The notes: generated by a model from the letters alone, not told the origin. Shown: positions 1-11,821, counted from the stretch's first letter. The stretch is 64,000 nt of DNA from Eriocheir sinensis (GCF_024679095.1 NC_066513.1:4989059-5053058); one strand, 5' to 3'. Translations and numbers: made by a program.

Positions 1-236
1 CAGCGGTATCGACCGCTAAAACACAACACGGACTCCAACACATGATTGTCCCCACTGTTCATTTACCAACCTATACACAATTGTAATTGCCCATTAACGC
101 ACCCGCTTATCTCAAAGCCAAACCACAATCACCGCGGCCAAAACACGATCAGCCGCGGAACAAAATGTTATGAAAACAAAGCTGCGTCACCGCGTGAATT
201 AAGCATGTCGGTTAGGTAGATTATTGTATGAGCTCG

Positions 237-330
237 GTGTGAGTTTGATGTATGACTCACACGCCTGACGTATTACCCTCGCGATGTCTGCCTATATAAG
301 AAGCATTTTCTCCAGGCTTGACCTCAGATT
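237..330 (+). promoter_or_regulatory. Core promoter of the gene starting at 382 (TATA box and initiator)
   Basis: A TATATAAG box lies at 293-300 and a TCAGA initiator-like motif at 324-328, about 32 bases from the first T of the TATA box, which is the normal arthropod spacing. Upstream, an AP-1-like TGACTCA (253-259) is part of an 8-bp inverted repeat, GTGTGAGT (237-244) with ACTCACAC (255-262). The ATG of the short exon follows 56 bases after the presumed start site. The role is inferred from motif spacing only. Confidence 0.6.
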
Positions 331-381
331 AACCAGCACTCTGTTCGTTGCTGGACACTCAGTTGTCCTTCCCTAGACAAC

Positions 382-408
382 ATGGGTAGAACATTCATCG
401 TTGCTACT
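382..408 (+). CDS. First coding exon (signal-peptide start) of a small secreted protein, cuticle-protein-like architecture
   Basis: The exon encodes MGRTFIVAT and is followed at once by the splice donor GTGAGT (409-414), giving a phase-0 exon of nine codons. The TATA box, initiator and short 5' leader sit at the right distances upstream. In arthropods a first exon that codes only for the start of a signal peptide is typical of cuticular proteins and also occurs in antimicrobial peptides and other small secreted proteins. The basic residue followed by a hydrophobic run fits a signal-peptide start. I found no convincing second exon downstream: the next 400 bases are AT-rich without a clear coding segment, and a LINE fragment follows. 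The gene may continue far away, or this may be a relict 5' end left by duplication. The assignment to cuticle protein is inference. Confidence 0.5.
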
Positions 409-828
409 GTGAGTATGGAGTGAAGAATTACCATAGAGGAAAGCGTATCTAACATATCTATTGTGTTCTATTATCTTAGTTTTACTTAGGATTATATTTC
501 TATGATACTTTATTGTGTGAGTTTTTACTCAATATTATACCAGTGTTAACGTCAGTAACCAATAGTGAAAGAAAACCTGAAGACTCATTGAGTCTAGTAA
601 GCCAGTCGCTGGTTTAAACAATATTTTTACCCTCTGTAATATTAAGTAGTATTAAGGTAGAATAAAATACATATAAGAAAGGCGACACCGTTTCATCACC
701 CCATTTACGAACTCCTTTAAATACTCCTAAAGTACTAGAATTTTAAGTCAAGTGTCACTAATACAAACAGTGTGTCGTCGCCCCTGTGTGACCCGGGATT
801 GCGGGTTACAACAGACGGCATCGTTCTT
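409..828. other. AT-rich presumed intron, no gene seen
   Basis: This would be intron 1 of the gene starting at 382. I see no coding segment with splice sites and no recognisable repeat before the LINE fragment at 829. Confidence 0.4.
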
Positions 829-1078
829 AAGAATCTTAATAACGTGCATATAGGAGTCAGAGGGGTGGATGTGTAGGAGAAATATGCCCAGAATCGTCCA
901 GAGTGGTTTTTACAAAAAGTTTAAAAGAAGAGTTCAGCCTTAGAGATAGATGAGACGGCGGTGCTGCCGTCAGGGTTAAGGAAAGGAGGGAAAGTTGAAG
1001 AAGTGAAATTGGAGTTGATATTTTTGGCTAGGTGCCAGAAGTCTCGGGAAGAATTATAAAAAGCAAGGTTTTGACATG
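829..1078 (-). mobile_element. Fragment of LINE family 1 (Jockey/CR1-superfamily, poly(A)-tailed), region between endonuclease and reverse transcriptase
   Basis: The stretch matches, in the same orientation, 14090-14335 of the longer copy at 12431-15535, with scattered substitutions and small indels. It corresponds to the linker just before the reverse transcriptase palm. Both ends are truncated and reading frames are broken. Confidence 0.85.
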
Positions 1079-1614
<536 letters not shown>

Positions 1615-1937
1615 AAAAAAAAGTTATATAAAATGGTAAGAGAGTCGGGTAGGACACGAAGTAATGGGTTTAAACTGGATAAATTCAGATTCAACAGGGA
1701 CATAGGCAAAAATTAGTTTACTAACAGGGTGGTGGATGAGTGGAATAGGCTTAGCAACCATGTGGTGAGTCCCAATACAATTGTCACATTCAAAAATAGG
1801 TTAGATAAATTCATGGGCAGCGATATTAGGTGGGGTTAGATACACGGGAGCTACACGCGAGCTTAGGTTCAAGGGAGCTGCCTTGTACAGGCACAGGCCT
1901 CTTGCAGACTCCTATGTTCTTATGTTCTTATGTACAT
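1615..1937 (+). mobile_element. 3' end of a CR1/L2-like LINE with octamer tail
   Basis: The translation gives the conserved end of the ORF2 protein (RFNRDIGKN, then VVDEWNRL, then NTIVTFKNRLDKF), with a stop inside the copy. The same segment is present at 61140-61325. The 3' UTR ends in TGTTCTTA repeats (1913-1933). Short tandem octamer tails are characteristic of the CR1/L2 group. The copy is heavily 5'-truncated. Confidence 0.85.
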
Positions 1938-1952
1938 ATAGATTTAGAAATA

Positions 1953-2285
1953 GGGGAGGCAGGAAAACGGCGGCTGAGTGTTTAGCGTGCCGGTCACGAG
2001 TTCGCCACGTTCTGAATAATGAGGGTTCGAGTCCGCCGCTACCTCCTGGGATTTTTCTGCCACCGCCGAGTGGCCTAAGACTACCCACTTGCTGTCCTGA
2101 TGACCACCTATCAACCCGGACTCTAGACGAACTGTTCAAAGGAAATCAAGAACTTCCGGGAGCAGCATGAGCCAAGACTAGATGGCGCCACTATAAATAC
2201 TTGCCTGCGCCATGACGGGCTTAGGCCGATCACCAAGCCCCTAAAGAAAGCCTACCGGCGCTATAGGCCAGGGCGTAAAAAAATA
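1953..2285 (+). mobile_element. tRNA-derived SINE, family S1, copy 1
   Basis: The head carries an RNA polymerase III A-box-like segment (1971-1987) and a B box GGTTCGAGTCC (2024-2034). The body shares a core of about 150 bases (CTAAGACTACCC through ACCCGGACTCTAGA) with the copies at 4454, 6730, 36738 and 57905. It ends with the GCCTACCGGCGCTATAGGCC motif and a short A-rich tail. It directly follows the LINE tail at 1937. Confidence 0.85.
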
Positions 2286-2392
2286 GAGATAAATACATAA
2301 TAAATAGATAGGTCCTGATGGTCGCTTAAGAAGACAAGAAACGTGAAAAAAAAACTGATCACTTTCGTGTATTTCATCTTGGAGACGTGGAG

Positions 2393-2393
<1 letters not shown>

Positions 2394-2457
<64 letters not shown>
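2394..2457. repeat. Microsatellite (AC)n
   Basis: About 32 perfect AC units. Confidence 0.97.
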
Positions 2458-2459
<2 letters not shown>

Positions 2460-2689
2460 CTTTATTACGTTAAAATACAATTCACGCATTAACATAGCAC
2501 CCCACTCAATCCCTGTTCTCATTTTGCACTCTCACGCATCACAGTGATTGCAGTGTGCGTCGTTCACTAAACAAGTTTCGTCAACAATGCAACGTTCACG
2601 ATAAATTAGTGTTTGATATACCTCATTTTTACGATCTGTATATAGCGCCGGTAGTCTTCGTATGGCATCCAGTACCTTGATTATGTTCC

Positions 2690-3515
2690 AAGTCTTCATA
2701 TGGCATTCAGTCCTTTATTTTCTAGTATTTTTATGGCATTGAATCCTTTATTTCTTAGTCTTTATATGGCATTCAATCCTTTGTTTCTTAGTCTTTATAT
2801 GGCATTCAATCCTTTATTTCTTATTCTTTATATGGCATTCAATCCTTTATTTCTTAGTTTTTATATGGCATTCAATCCTTTATTTCTTAGTCTTTATATG
2901 GCATTCAATCCTTTATTTCTTAGTCTTTATATGGCATTCAATCCTTTATTTCTTAGTCTTTATATGGCATTCAATCCTTTGTTTCTTAGTCTTTATATGG
3001 CATTTAATCCTTTATTTCTTAGTTTTTATATGGCATTCAATCCCTTATTTCTTATTCTTTATATGGCATTTAATCCTTTATTTCTTAGTTTTTATATGGC
3101 ATTCAATCCTTTATTTCTTAGTCTTTATATGGCATTCAATCCCTTATTTCTTATTCTTTATATGGCATTTAATCCTTTATTTCTTAGTTTTTATATGGCA
3201 TTCAATCCCTTATTTCTTATTCTTTATATGGCATTCAATCCTTTATTTCTTAGTCTTTATATGGCATTCAATCCCTTATTTCTTATTCTTTATATGGCAT
3301 TTAATCCTTTATTTCTTAGTTTTTATATGGCATTCAATCCAGTGTTTCTTAGTTTTTATATGATATTCAATCAACTATTTCTTAGCCTTTGTATGGCATT
3401 CAATCCTTTATTTACTAGTCTTAACAAGGTATTCAATCGTTTGTTTTAGTCTTGATAAGGTATTCAATCCCATATTTCTTAGTTTTTACATGGCATTCAA
3501 TCCTTCATTTCCTAG
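2690..3515 (+). repeat. 33-bp minisatellite, about 24 units
   Basis: The unit begins TATGGCATTCAATCC and continues TTTATTTCTTAGTCTT. The period is 33 bases, so a frame stays open through the array and encodes an 11-residue repeat (MAFNPLFLSLY) for 249 residues. Variants cluster (TTTCTTATTC, CCCTTA, TTTAATCC), giving visible higher-order pairs. Units decay at both ends, near 2690 and 3400-3510. There is no splice, Kozak or promoter support for translation. Confidence 0.95.
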
Positions 3516-3833
3516 TCAGTCATTACCGTCACACACACTCTAAATATATAACTTCATCCACTCCTATCACAAGCTCTTTATAATCTATTGGTGTCTAGCC
3601 CATACGTTTCCTTTCTTCCTTTATATACATTCCTCTTCCAGTGCACTTCGTTATTTCCTTTCTACATTGCTTTGGTGTTATAGGCTTGAAGCTGTGCCAG
3701 GGATTTTAATATTCATCTCTGGTGGCAAAGTCGTCGGTGTCTATAATATATCCATGTAAATGATACGCTACTGTCATGTTTGTTATTATAGAGTACATAT
3801 ATTTTCCGTTGCATATTAATAACTATATGGTTA

Positions 3834-3835
<2 letters not shown>
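3516..3835. other. AT-rich DNA, no gene seen
   Basis: Low-complexity AT-rich sequence between the minisatellite and the AC microsatellite. No recognised element. Confidence 0.4.
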
Positions 3836-3880
<45 letters not shown>

Positions 3881-4110
3881 GATCTGTCTATCTATCTATC
3901 TTCAACTCTCTACATATATTTGTTTCTATATCTTTCTATTTATTTACACCTTTCTCTACCCATTTCTATCTTCATCTACCTATCCATCTATTTATGTACC
4001 TATTCATTTCCCTTTCCTAATTTGCAATACTTTCCTTCTGTTATTTCTCCTTACATTCTATCTATTCATCTACTTGTATATTTCTATTTATCAACTTTTC
4101 TCTACTCAAG
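3836..4110. repeat. (AC)n microsatellite followed by degenerate TCTA/TTTATC repeat
   Basis: A perfect AC run at 3836-3878 is followed by a decayed TATC-type low-complexity tract. Confidence 0.85.
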
Positions 4111-4287
4111 CGGCGTCCATCTATTACACTTTCTACCTTCTCCTTCCCTCTCCGACAGTGTATTTCCAAAGGTCTGTATTTCCTGCGCCTCTCCATATTA
4201 TACTAATTCATCCGAGACCTAAATATATGCAGGCGTCCAGCTGGCCTAGACGGAGCGGTGACTGCTGGAAATACTCGCTTTGATTTG

Positions 4288-4290
<3 letters not shown>

Positions 4291-4324
<34 letters not shown>
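4291..4324. repeat. Microsatellite (GT)n
   Basis: Seventeen perfect GT units. Confidence 0.95.
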
Positions 4325-4325
<1 letters not shown>

Positions 4326-4453
4326 TCCCTATCCAAGTCCTCCGACTCCCCCCTCAAGAGTTCACACGGCGCCTGACGGTCCATTGTAGGAGGAAAATGA
4401 AATCAGCAGAAGACCTTGATTTAAGAACTGAAATGATGTATGAGGTTTTAGAA

Positions 4454-4841
4454 TTTTTTTTTTTGTTGTTTTTTTTGTTTTTTGTTTTGTTTTTTTACGT
4501 CTTGGCCTATTGCACCGGTAGGCTTCTTCCCGGTGGACCCTGATGGTCGGTCCAAGGCTTCTTCCCGGTGGGGCCTGATGGTTGGCCCAGCCCGTTCTGG
4601 CGCAGGCGAGTGTGTATAGTGGCGCCATCTTGCATTGGCTCATGCTGCCCTCCCGGAGCTCATCTTTAATCCTAGAATCTAGAGTCCGGGTTGATAGGTG
4701 GTCTTCTGGACAGCATGTGGGTAGTTTTAAGCCACTCGGCGGCGGCTGAAAAATCCCACTTTGGTGGCACCGGTCGGGGATTGAACTCGCGTCCTCCTGA
4801 ACGCGGGGCCGTCTCGCTATCCGTTCAGCCACATCCTCCCC
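4454..4841 (-). mobile_element. tRNA-derived SINE, family S1, copy 2 (subfamily with a 3' internal duplication)
   Basis: Read on the - strand, the head has an A-box-like TGGCTGAACGGATAGCG and a B-box GAGTTCAATCCCC near 4780-4835, then the shared core, then a T/A-rich tail (4454-4500). Before the tail, a segment of about 37 bases around GGCTTCTTCCCGGTGG is present twice in tandem. The 36738 copy has the same duplication; the + strand copies at 1953 and 6730 lack it. Confidence 0.85.
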
Positions 4842-4957
4842 GGTGTAGCGCCTCCTAATGTCCTTAAAAACTGTGCCTTCGTGCTAACCCTCTGCCTGCT
4901 GAAATTCTCTCGTCTCTGTCTTTCAACATCTACCTTTCTAATGAATTGGAAATACTA
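4842..4957 (+). mobile_element. Small fragment of LINE family 1
   Basis: It aligns to 22203-22320 of the sister element, including the TCCTTAAAAACTGTGCCT stretch that encodes the VLKNCAS segment ahead of the reverse transcriptase fingers. It is bounded on the left by the SINE at 4454-4841. Confidence 0.75.
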
Positions 4958-4999
4958 ACAAAACCTCTACCAAACCCTAACCAAATCTAAGTATAAGTG

Positions 5000-5240
5000 G
5001 AAGCCCAGAAAAGTTGGGAATGTAAACCCTGTGATTCTCTACCCATCCAGGTGTTCACTCTAGTTTTCGTAATAGAAGCGGTGTGTCACGGGAATGTGTG
5101 TTACTATAGGGCCATTGTAGAAATATTGAAATCTACGAGTTATATTTTTTTTGAGCCCAGAAATTGGTAAGAATACAGACCTCTGTTTCTGTACCCATCC
5201 AGCTGTCCGATCTCTAGTCTTTGTAATAGTTTTGGACCCT
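5000..5240. repeat. Satellite of about 147 bp, first block
   Basis: About one and a half diverged units. Landmarks are GCGGTGTGTC, GGCCATTGTAGA, TTGAAATCTACGAG, TTTTGAGCCC, then CTACCCATCCAG and CTAGTCTTTGTAATAG. The same unit resumes at 6420. Confidence 0.8.
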
Positions 5241-6160
5241 TCTTTTCTTGTATTAAATCAACTCTTTTATCACTCATTAATTACTCCATAAATGATCTCA
5301 CCGTCTCGTATCCCTGGTAGCGTGATCCGGCTTAAGTTGTTATTGGAGACTAGAGTTCGGGGATAAACAAGGGAAAAAGAAAATATACATTTATTTAAAA
5401 TTAAATGAAAGAAATTGCCTTACGCAATATTCTATGCTCAGACGATCATAACACTGGCATATTCAGCAATGGATGCAACATATGACAAACGACATGTCTT
5501 AAACATAATACTACAATATGTGCTCAGTTGTTGCCAATAATAATAACACTCGTCGTTCCACAAGCAGTGGTTTGTATCTCTCTGTTTACATCACAATCAT
5601 TATGTACTCTCTTCACAAAATCCTAATAACACATTCCTATAGTATAATCTACTACAAGTCATGGAAACACCCAATTATACCACACCCAGTGGTTTTACCT
5701 TTGCTTTACATCGCAAACAAATAATCACAATCCTGTCCCACTCACAATCCTACTTCACATCTCCTACATTATAATCTCCAGGACAATACAGTCGGTTTCC
5801 CTTAGATTCTCGAATTTCTACTCACGATTAAGATCACAACAGCCATTCTCGGCTGAGTGAGTAGCAGGTCTGCTTGAGGCGAGAACCAAGCTCGGTCTAC
5901 CCATACCACTGATTTCTAGGCCACATTTTTCTTTGCTTGAGGCGGACTTACATCCTTGACACGCCCTTAATTTTCTACATAACCAATGGCCAATACTTCC
6001 TGTCACACCCATCTGCTCGCTCATTATGTTGTATTGTTTTACTTCTCCTGCTATTCGTGAGTCAGTCACATGTCGCCACGACTGACGTCACGGGTCGAGT
6101 CTTTTTCAATGGTTGTTCACACTTTCTGACCACGCCCACTGGGTATCTGTTTTATGTATC
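5241..6160. other. Unassigned AT-rich sequence between satellite blocks
   Basis: No coding segment or named element recognised. The flanking satellite suggests an insertion of unknown type (inference). Confidence 0.35.
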
Positions 6161-6415
6161 TGAGTCTGGGTATCTGTTTTCCTTTACCCTCGTTGTTTCC
6201 CCTCTTTTGTACTTGAGATGTTTACACTGTTATATATGTCACCCTTCTTGTTAGTGTTTGTCCTGTCAGATGTTTACACAGTTGTATATCTCTCATTCCT
6301 CTCTGGGTATCTGTTTTCCTTTATCCTCGTTGTTTCCCTCTTTGTTAGTGTTTGTCCTATGAGATGTTTACTCTGTACTGTTATGGCTATTCCTCTTGTT
6401 TGTTCGTTTTCTGGT
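6161..6415. repeat. Tandem duplication of about 138 bp
   Basis: The segment starting GGGTATCTGTTTTCCTTTA (6168) and including CTCGTTGTTTCCC recurs at 6305. The linked phrase GTTAGTGTTTGTCCT plus GAGATGTTTAC also appears twice. Confidence 0.75.
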
Positions 6416-6419
6416 TCCC

Positions 6420-7320
6420 GACAATAGGAGCGGTGTGTTCTGGACGTGTGTTACCGTTTGGCCATTGCAGAGATGTTGAAATCCACAAGTATATGTATTT
6501 TGAGCCCCTAAATGTTTGAGAATACGGACCCTGTGTTTCCCTACTCATCAATCCGTCCACTGTAGTCTTTGTAATAGGAGCGGTGTGTTCTGAACGTGTG
6601 TTACCTTAAGGCCATTGAAGAGATACTGAAATCAACGAGTATCTATATTTTTGGAGCCCTGAAATTGCTTATAATATATAATTCTTCTCTACCCATCCAG
6701 CTGTCCTGTCTCTAGTCCTTGTAATACCGCGGAATGCCCTAAGACTACCCACATGCTGCCCTGAAGACCACCTATCAACCCGGACTCTAGAAGAAGCTGT
6801 CCAAGTGAAATCGTGAATGAGCTCCGGGGGGCTGCGAGCCAAGAATAATGGCGCCACTATAAACACTTGCCTGCGATATCGCAGGCTCTGGCCGACCATC
6901 AGGCCCCTAAAAGAAAGCCTACCGGGGCTATAGGCCAGATTTAAAAAAAAAAATTAAAAAAATAGCAGCGGTGTGTTCTGGCCATTGCAGAGATGTTGAA
7001 ATCCACGTGTATATATATTTTGAGTCAAGAAATGTTTGAGAATACGGACCAATGTTTATGTACGCATCTACCTGTTCTGCCTCTAGTCTTTGTAATAGGA
7101 GCGGTGTGTTCTGGACGTGTGTTACCGTTGGGCCATTGCAGAGATGTTGAAATCCACGAGCATATGTATTTTGAACCCCTAAATGTTTGAGGATACGGAC
7201 CCTGCGTTTCCCTACTCATCCAGCCGTCCACCTTAGTCATACGAGCGCTGTGTTACGGGCATGTTATATTGTAAGGCCATTGTAGAGATATTGAAATCGA
7301 AGAGTTTATATACATTTTCC
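6420..7320. repeat. Satellite of about 147 bp, second block (about five units) interrupted by a SINE
   Basis: Units start with AGGAGCGGTGTGTTCTG at about 6426, 6574, 6963, 7095 and (diverged) 7241. Spacing is about 146-148 bases where uninterrupted; the 6963 unit is shorter by an internal deletion. The SINE copy at 6730-6958 splits the array. Confidence 0.85.
6730..6958 (+). mobile_element. tRNA-derived SINE, family S1, copy 3 (5'-truncated)
   Basis: It begins inside the shared core (CCCTAAGACTACCCACATGC) and runs to the GGGGCTATAGGCCAG end and an A-rich tail at 6942-6962. It lacks the pol III promoter head. It lies inside the satellite. Confidence 0.85.
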
Positions 7321-7664
7321 ACGCACTCCATCACAGGCCCGGCGCTAAATCTTGGAAGTATATATATTCTCGTAGGGTAAAACACTCCAGCGCCGCTTCC
7401 GGTGGAAAAAAATGCGTGTGACGAGTTTTTGCTGCCCATTAGGATAAAAAAATGGACAGGACACACGGAATGAAATATATATTATTCATCGGCGCCATTT
7501 GCATATATAAACACCGAGGAACGGCCGGGTAACGAGGACTCTTTAATTCCACGCCGGCCGGACGAGGAAGAAAATATTGTGAGAAAAAATAAAGTTGGTT
7601 AGTGTGTAAGAGAGACTCACCGAGCAGACTATACTACCCCTTCCCCCTCCCCCCATCTACTTGG
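7321..7664. other. Unassigned sequence, no gene seen
   Basis: Mixed-composition DNA with a TATATAAA stretch near 7494-7510 but no adjacent coding exon. Confidence 0.35.
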
Positions 7665-7706
<42 letters not shown>

Positions 7707-7707
7707 A

Positions 7708-7743
<36 letters not shown>

Positions 7744-7752
7744 GCTATCATG

Positions 7753-7801
<49 letters not shown>

Positions 7802-7870
7802 GGAGCATATTCAACGACAGATAGGGAGGCTGGGGAAGAGGAGGAGGAGGAGGAGGAGGAGGAGGAAGAA
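7665..7870. repeat. Microsatellite cluster (GTA)n, (GA)n, (GGA)n
   Basis: GTA repeats run to 7742, GA at 7756-7798, and GGA at 7838-7868. The last is adjacent to the 3' end of the LINE at 7875, whose relatives also end in CTCC-rich tails. Confidence 0.95.
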
Positions 7871-7874
7871 GAAC

Positions 7875-10432
7875 ATAAAGGAAGAACAACAGCAGACCTG
7901 GTGGTCCTTACGAGGCTGTTTGTGACAAGCTACACTAATTATCTAATCAAAGGTGGAAAATGAAGGACAGCAAAGACGAAGGCTCCTCCCCTCCAGCCAA
8001 AGCTGGCAGGAAAGGAAAAAGAACCATGCAGCATGGAAAAACTGCATGGAAATTATGTAGGAAAAAGGAAACAACTACCGTTACTGCTACCACTAACCGG
8101 CGATAAAAACGGACAAGGACACCAGTATTCGAAAGAACTTAACGATATTACGACAATGAGTAATATCTTAGTTGCTGGTTGGATTCAAAATACTTGTCTA
8201 ATCTATTCTTGAAGGCCGTAACTGTTGTACTATCAACGACATCACAGGGTAGATCATTCTAAACATTAACGACTCGATTGAAGAAGTGTTTGGCTTCGAT
8301 CGACGAGAATCTTTTACCACTTATCTTCATATTGTGATTTCTTCTTGTTCTATTTGATCAACCAATTGTAAAGCAATCTTTCGCATTAATATCACTGTAT
8401 CCTTGAAACATTTTAAACACTTCTATTAGATCGCCTCGCATTCTTCGCTTTGATAGGCTGAATAACTTTACTTCTTTAAGCCTTTATTCATACGACAAAT
8501 TTCTCAACCTAGGAATCATTTTTGTTACTCTCCGTTGAACCCGTTCTAACTTTTCTATATCTTTTCTGTAATAGGGACACCAAAACTGTACACAGTACCC
8601 TAGATGGGGTCGAAGCATTGAATTATAGAGTTTTAATATTACTTTTTCCTATTTATTATTAAAGACTCGCCCGATGAAGCCAACAAATTTGTTTGCAATT
8701 TTAACTACCTCTGATCAGTGCTGACCGGGCTTTGAATCGCTTGATATAGTGATTCCAAGATCCTTTATTTACGTACTGCAGAAAGTTGTTGGCCATGCAT
8801 TACGTACTGGACGCGATTATTATTGTTTCCGATGTGTAACACTTTACATTTGTCAACGTTAAATTTCATTTGCCATTGATTGGCCCAACGAATAAGTCGA
8901 TCTAGATCTGACTGTAATGCTTCTTCGTCGAGTGTCGTAGCTAGTTACTTTACTTGCAATTTTTGTGTCATCAGCAAATTTTGATATTTTGCAAGTGAGC
9001 CCATCATCGATACAATTAACATATATTAAGAAGAGCATAGGACTAAGCACTGATCCTTGAGGTACGTCGCTTCTGACATCGAGCCAGTTGGATGAAACAC
9101 CGTTTAAAACTACTCTCTGTTTCCGCTCAGAGAGCCAGTCCACAAGCCAATTGTGAATGTTACCCGAGATACCGTGCGCCAATAGTTTACTGAGCAATCA
9201 TTGGTGGGGGACCTTATCAAATGCCTTTTGAAAATCCAGATATATGATATCCACTGATCTGCTTTCATCGAACACCTCAAAAATATAATGAAAAAAATCA
9301 AGTAATTTAGTTAAAGACGAACGTTTACTGCGGAAACCATGTTGCGAATTATTTATTATGTTATTTTCCTCAAAGAGTTTCACCATGTTATCGCGAATGA
9401 TAGTCTCCATTAACTTACAAACAATTGATGTCAGGCTAATTGGTCGATAGTTTCATGGATGAGACTTGTCCCCCTTTTTGAATATTGGTGTGACATTTGT
9501 CAGTTTCCAATCCGACGGAACTTTTTCCAGCTGTTAAAGATTTATTTAATATGATGGAGAGCGGTTTACAAATTTGATGTTTGATTTCTTTTAAGATCCT
9601 AGGGGTAATTTTGTCTGGACCAGGAGCTTTGCTTACTTTAATCTTTTCAAGTGTGCGTAAAATGTCACTTTCTACGATAAGCACGCCACTTAACATCCTT
9701 TCGGTCTTTCTAACCTCCGGCGGTCGAGGTGATAAACAATCTTTGTCGGTAAATACGGATGCGAAAAAGTTATTTAGTATTGTAGCCATTTCATTTTCAT
9801 CGTTCGGATGGTTACCGTTATCATTAGCAAGCGGTCCGATACTAAAAGTGAGTGACTTTATTTATTATTTACTTAGCAAAAAAAAAATATTTTGGATTAA
9901 ATTTACTTGTTTCCGCTATATATTCTTCAAGATTTGTCTTCTTTCGTGTTATTAATTTCTTGGTTTCGCGGCGAATTCTGTCCAACTCTAGTTTGTCAGC
10001 CTCACTCTGAGTTGATATGTATCTACTGTATAAACGTTTTTTGAGAGAATTTCGTTATTACACCATTTGGGTTTCTTCTTAAAAGTTGACTGTCTGTTAC
10101 GATAGGGTACGCATATGCTTATGGAATTGTTCAATATTGTGGTGAAGGCCTCCCAAGATTTATCAATATCTGTTTACGCCGAGATTACAGTCCATTCAGA
10201 ATTATTTAGAATTGATCGGAGTCTTACGAAATTCGCTCTCTGATAATCAGGCACCTTTTCTTTACAAAGAGTTACTTTACTGTCTTTCATCTTGATACTG
10301 AATGTGATTGTTCGGTGATCGCTAGAGCTAAAAATTTGACCAACAATTACTTCGTTAACTATATCAGCTGTCGTTGAAAAGATAAGGTCAAGTATATTAT
10401 TTTCCCGAGTCGGTTCTTGAACGTGAAAGGAA
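7875..10432 (-). mobile_element. CR1/L2-like LINE A, 5'-truncated, mutated ORF2
   Basis: Read on the - strand: the C-terminal end of the endonuclease (SSSDHRTITFSI, 10420-10174), a linker, and a reverse transcriptase with KAPGPDKITP (about 9620), FRSKRSSLTKL (about 9325), YLDFQKAFDKVPH (about 9205) and an intact KFADDTKIA active site (8963-8980). The C-terminal helix region follows, then a 3' UTR (7875-8130) shared with 17126-17340 and 19793-20030. Frameshifts break the protein at about 9197 and 9430-9540, among others. The element is cut off inside the endonuclease and abuts a (GGA)n tract. It is a dead copy, but it keeps the catalytic aspartate pair that its relatives at 18200 and 24780 have lost. 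Confidence 0.9.
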
Positions 10433-10820
10433 CGTGAAAGGAGGAGGAGGAGGAGGAGGAGGAAGGTTATGGGAAGGAGGGAGTAAAGAGGAAGATGAGA
10501 AAGGAAATATTTGAAACATTTGAAACATTTTATTATACTTGCAATTTGTATATACATTGTTTGATATAACATAGATTAGTTGTGCAAGTAGCCCATAGGA
10601 AGCTAGAGCTTTTGGGGCAACAATTGGTTTGTATTTTTAAGTTTTTTTTTTCTGGACATGTATAGTCTACTAAATTTCTGACCCAAGTAACATTAGACGA
10701 AGTATTCATAATAATAGTCTAACAATACTAGTATTACTAGTAAAAAGACAATAATGATTATAATAATGAAATAATAATGAAATAATAATGATAATGATGA
10801 TAATAATACTGATAATAATG
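10433..10820. other. (GGA)n tract then AT-rich sequence
   Basis: GGA repeats (10440-10462) at the LINE A boundary are followed by AT-rich DNA without recognisable coding potential. TATTATACTTGCAATTTG near 10530 resembles the 3' UTR of the LINEs at 30600, so a LINE tail is possible. Confidence 0.4.
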
Positions 10821-10821
10821 A

Positions 10822-10883
<62 letters not shown>

Positions 10884-10973
10884 GTAATAATGATAATATA
10901 TCACCTCTGTTTATATTCTTCTCTAATAACATCATGATAATACAATTTATATATAAAAAAAGAGTAACAATAT

Positions 10974-11017
<44 letters not shown>

Positions 11018-11091
11018 TAATACCTATCATTATTATAATGATAATACACAGCAGTTGTATTAATAATAATAGAATGATAACAATAATAATA

Positions 11092-11144
<53 letters not shown>

Positions 11145-11148
11145 TATG

Positions 11149-11239
<91 letters not shown>

Positions 11240-11240
11240 T
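10821..11240. repeat. Long imperfect (AAT)n arrays
   Basis: AAT repeats at 10825-10880 and 10977-11237 with short interruptions. On the - strand the second array lies directly after the LINE C-terminal fragment at 11280-11460, so it is plausibly that element's expanded (TTA)n tail. Confidence 0.95.
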
Positions 11241-11279
11241 AATAACAATTAATAGTAACATAATGCATCATATACATGC

Positions 11280-11460
11280 ATAACACATAATGACAATGAA
11301 TAAGAGATTATGCATCTTTTATTGTACGGATAGTATATATTTTTTAAGATGATTTTTAAAGGAATTTAGGTTTGGAAGGAGTTTTATGTGTTGAGGTATT
11401 GAGTTCCATAGTTTGGGGCCATTGTATGATAGGGAGTGTTGATATAGGGATATGGTGGTA
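11280..11460 (-). mobile_element. C-terminal fragment of a LINE with a (TTA)n tail
   Basis: The - strand translation from 11445 reads SYNGPKLWNSIPQHIK, then LNSFKNHLKKYIL. This is the standard end of non-LTR retrotransposon ORF2 proteins of the 'xxLWNSLPxxIK...SLNSFKxxLKxYL' kind. A stop follows, then AT-rich 3' sequence running into the TTA array. The family is different from LINEs A-H. Confidence 0.7.
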
Positions 11461-11820
11461 TGGAAGGAGGTGAGGGGGGGGGAAGAAAGAGGGGAGAAGT
11501 TATAGAAAGAAGAAGGAAAGGAGGCATTAGGCCAATTAGGAGGTAAAAGGGGAAGAGAGGAGATAAGAGAATGACGTCAAGAAAGGAGACACAACGCCAG
11601 AGCATACCTCCTCCCTCCCCCTCACCCCCTTCCAAACTTTTTCACCTAAGCTGCCCAAGTACACCTGTTTGCGCTAATGACCCACAGGTGATTAGAGGTA
11701 ATGACCCCGGTAGGTTTGAGGGAGGGGGAGGAGGAAACATTAAAACATGAAAATGCAGGCAACAGAAAGCCTATTGGCTCATTGCGAGGTTGCCCGCTTG
11801 GTGACTTAAGCTGCTCATTA
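11461..11820. other. Purine-rich low-complexity tract, no gene seen
   Basis: A G/A-rich sequence on the + strand with poly-G runs near 11475, then unique DNA. No element recognised. Confidence 0.4.
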
Positions 11821-11821
11821 G

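Noticed and set aside
2700..3449. A 249-codon repetitive frame as a membrane protein gene
   Set aside because: It is a 33-bp minisatellite; no promoter, splice sites or signal for translation, and units decay gradually at both ends.
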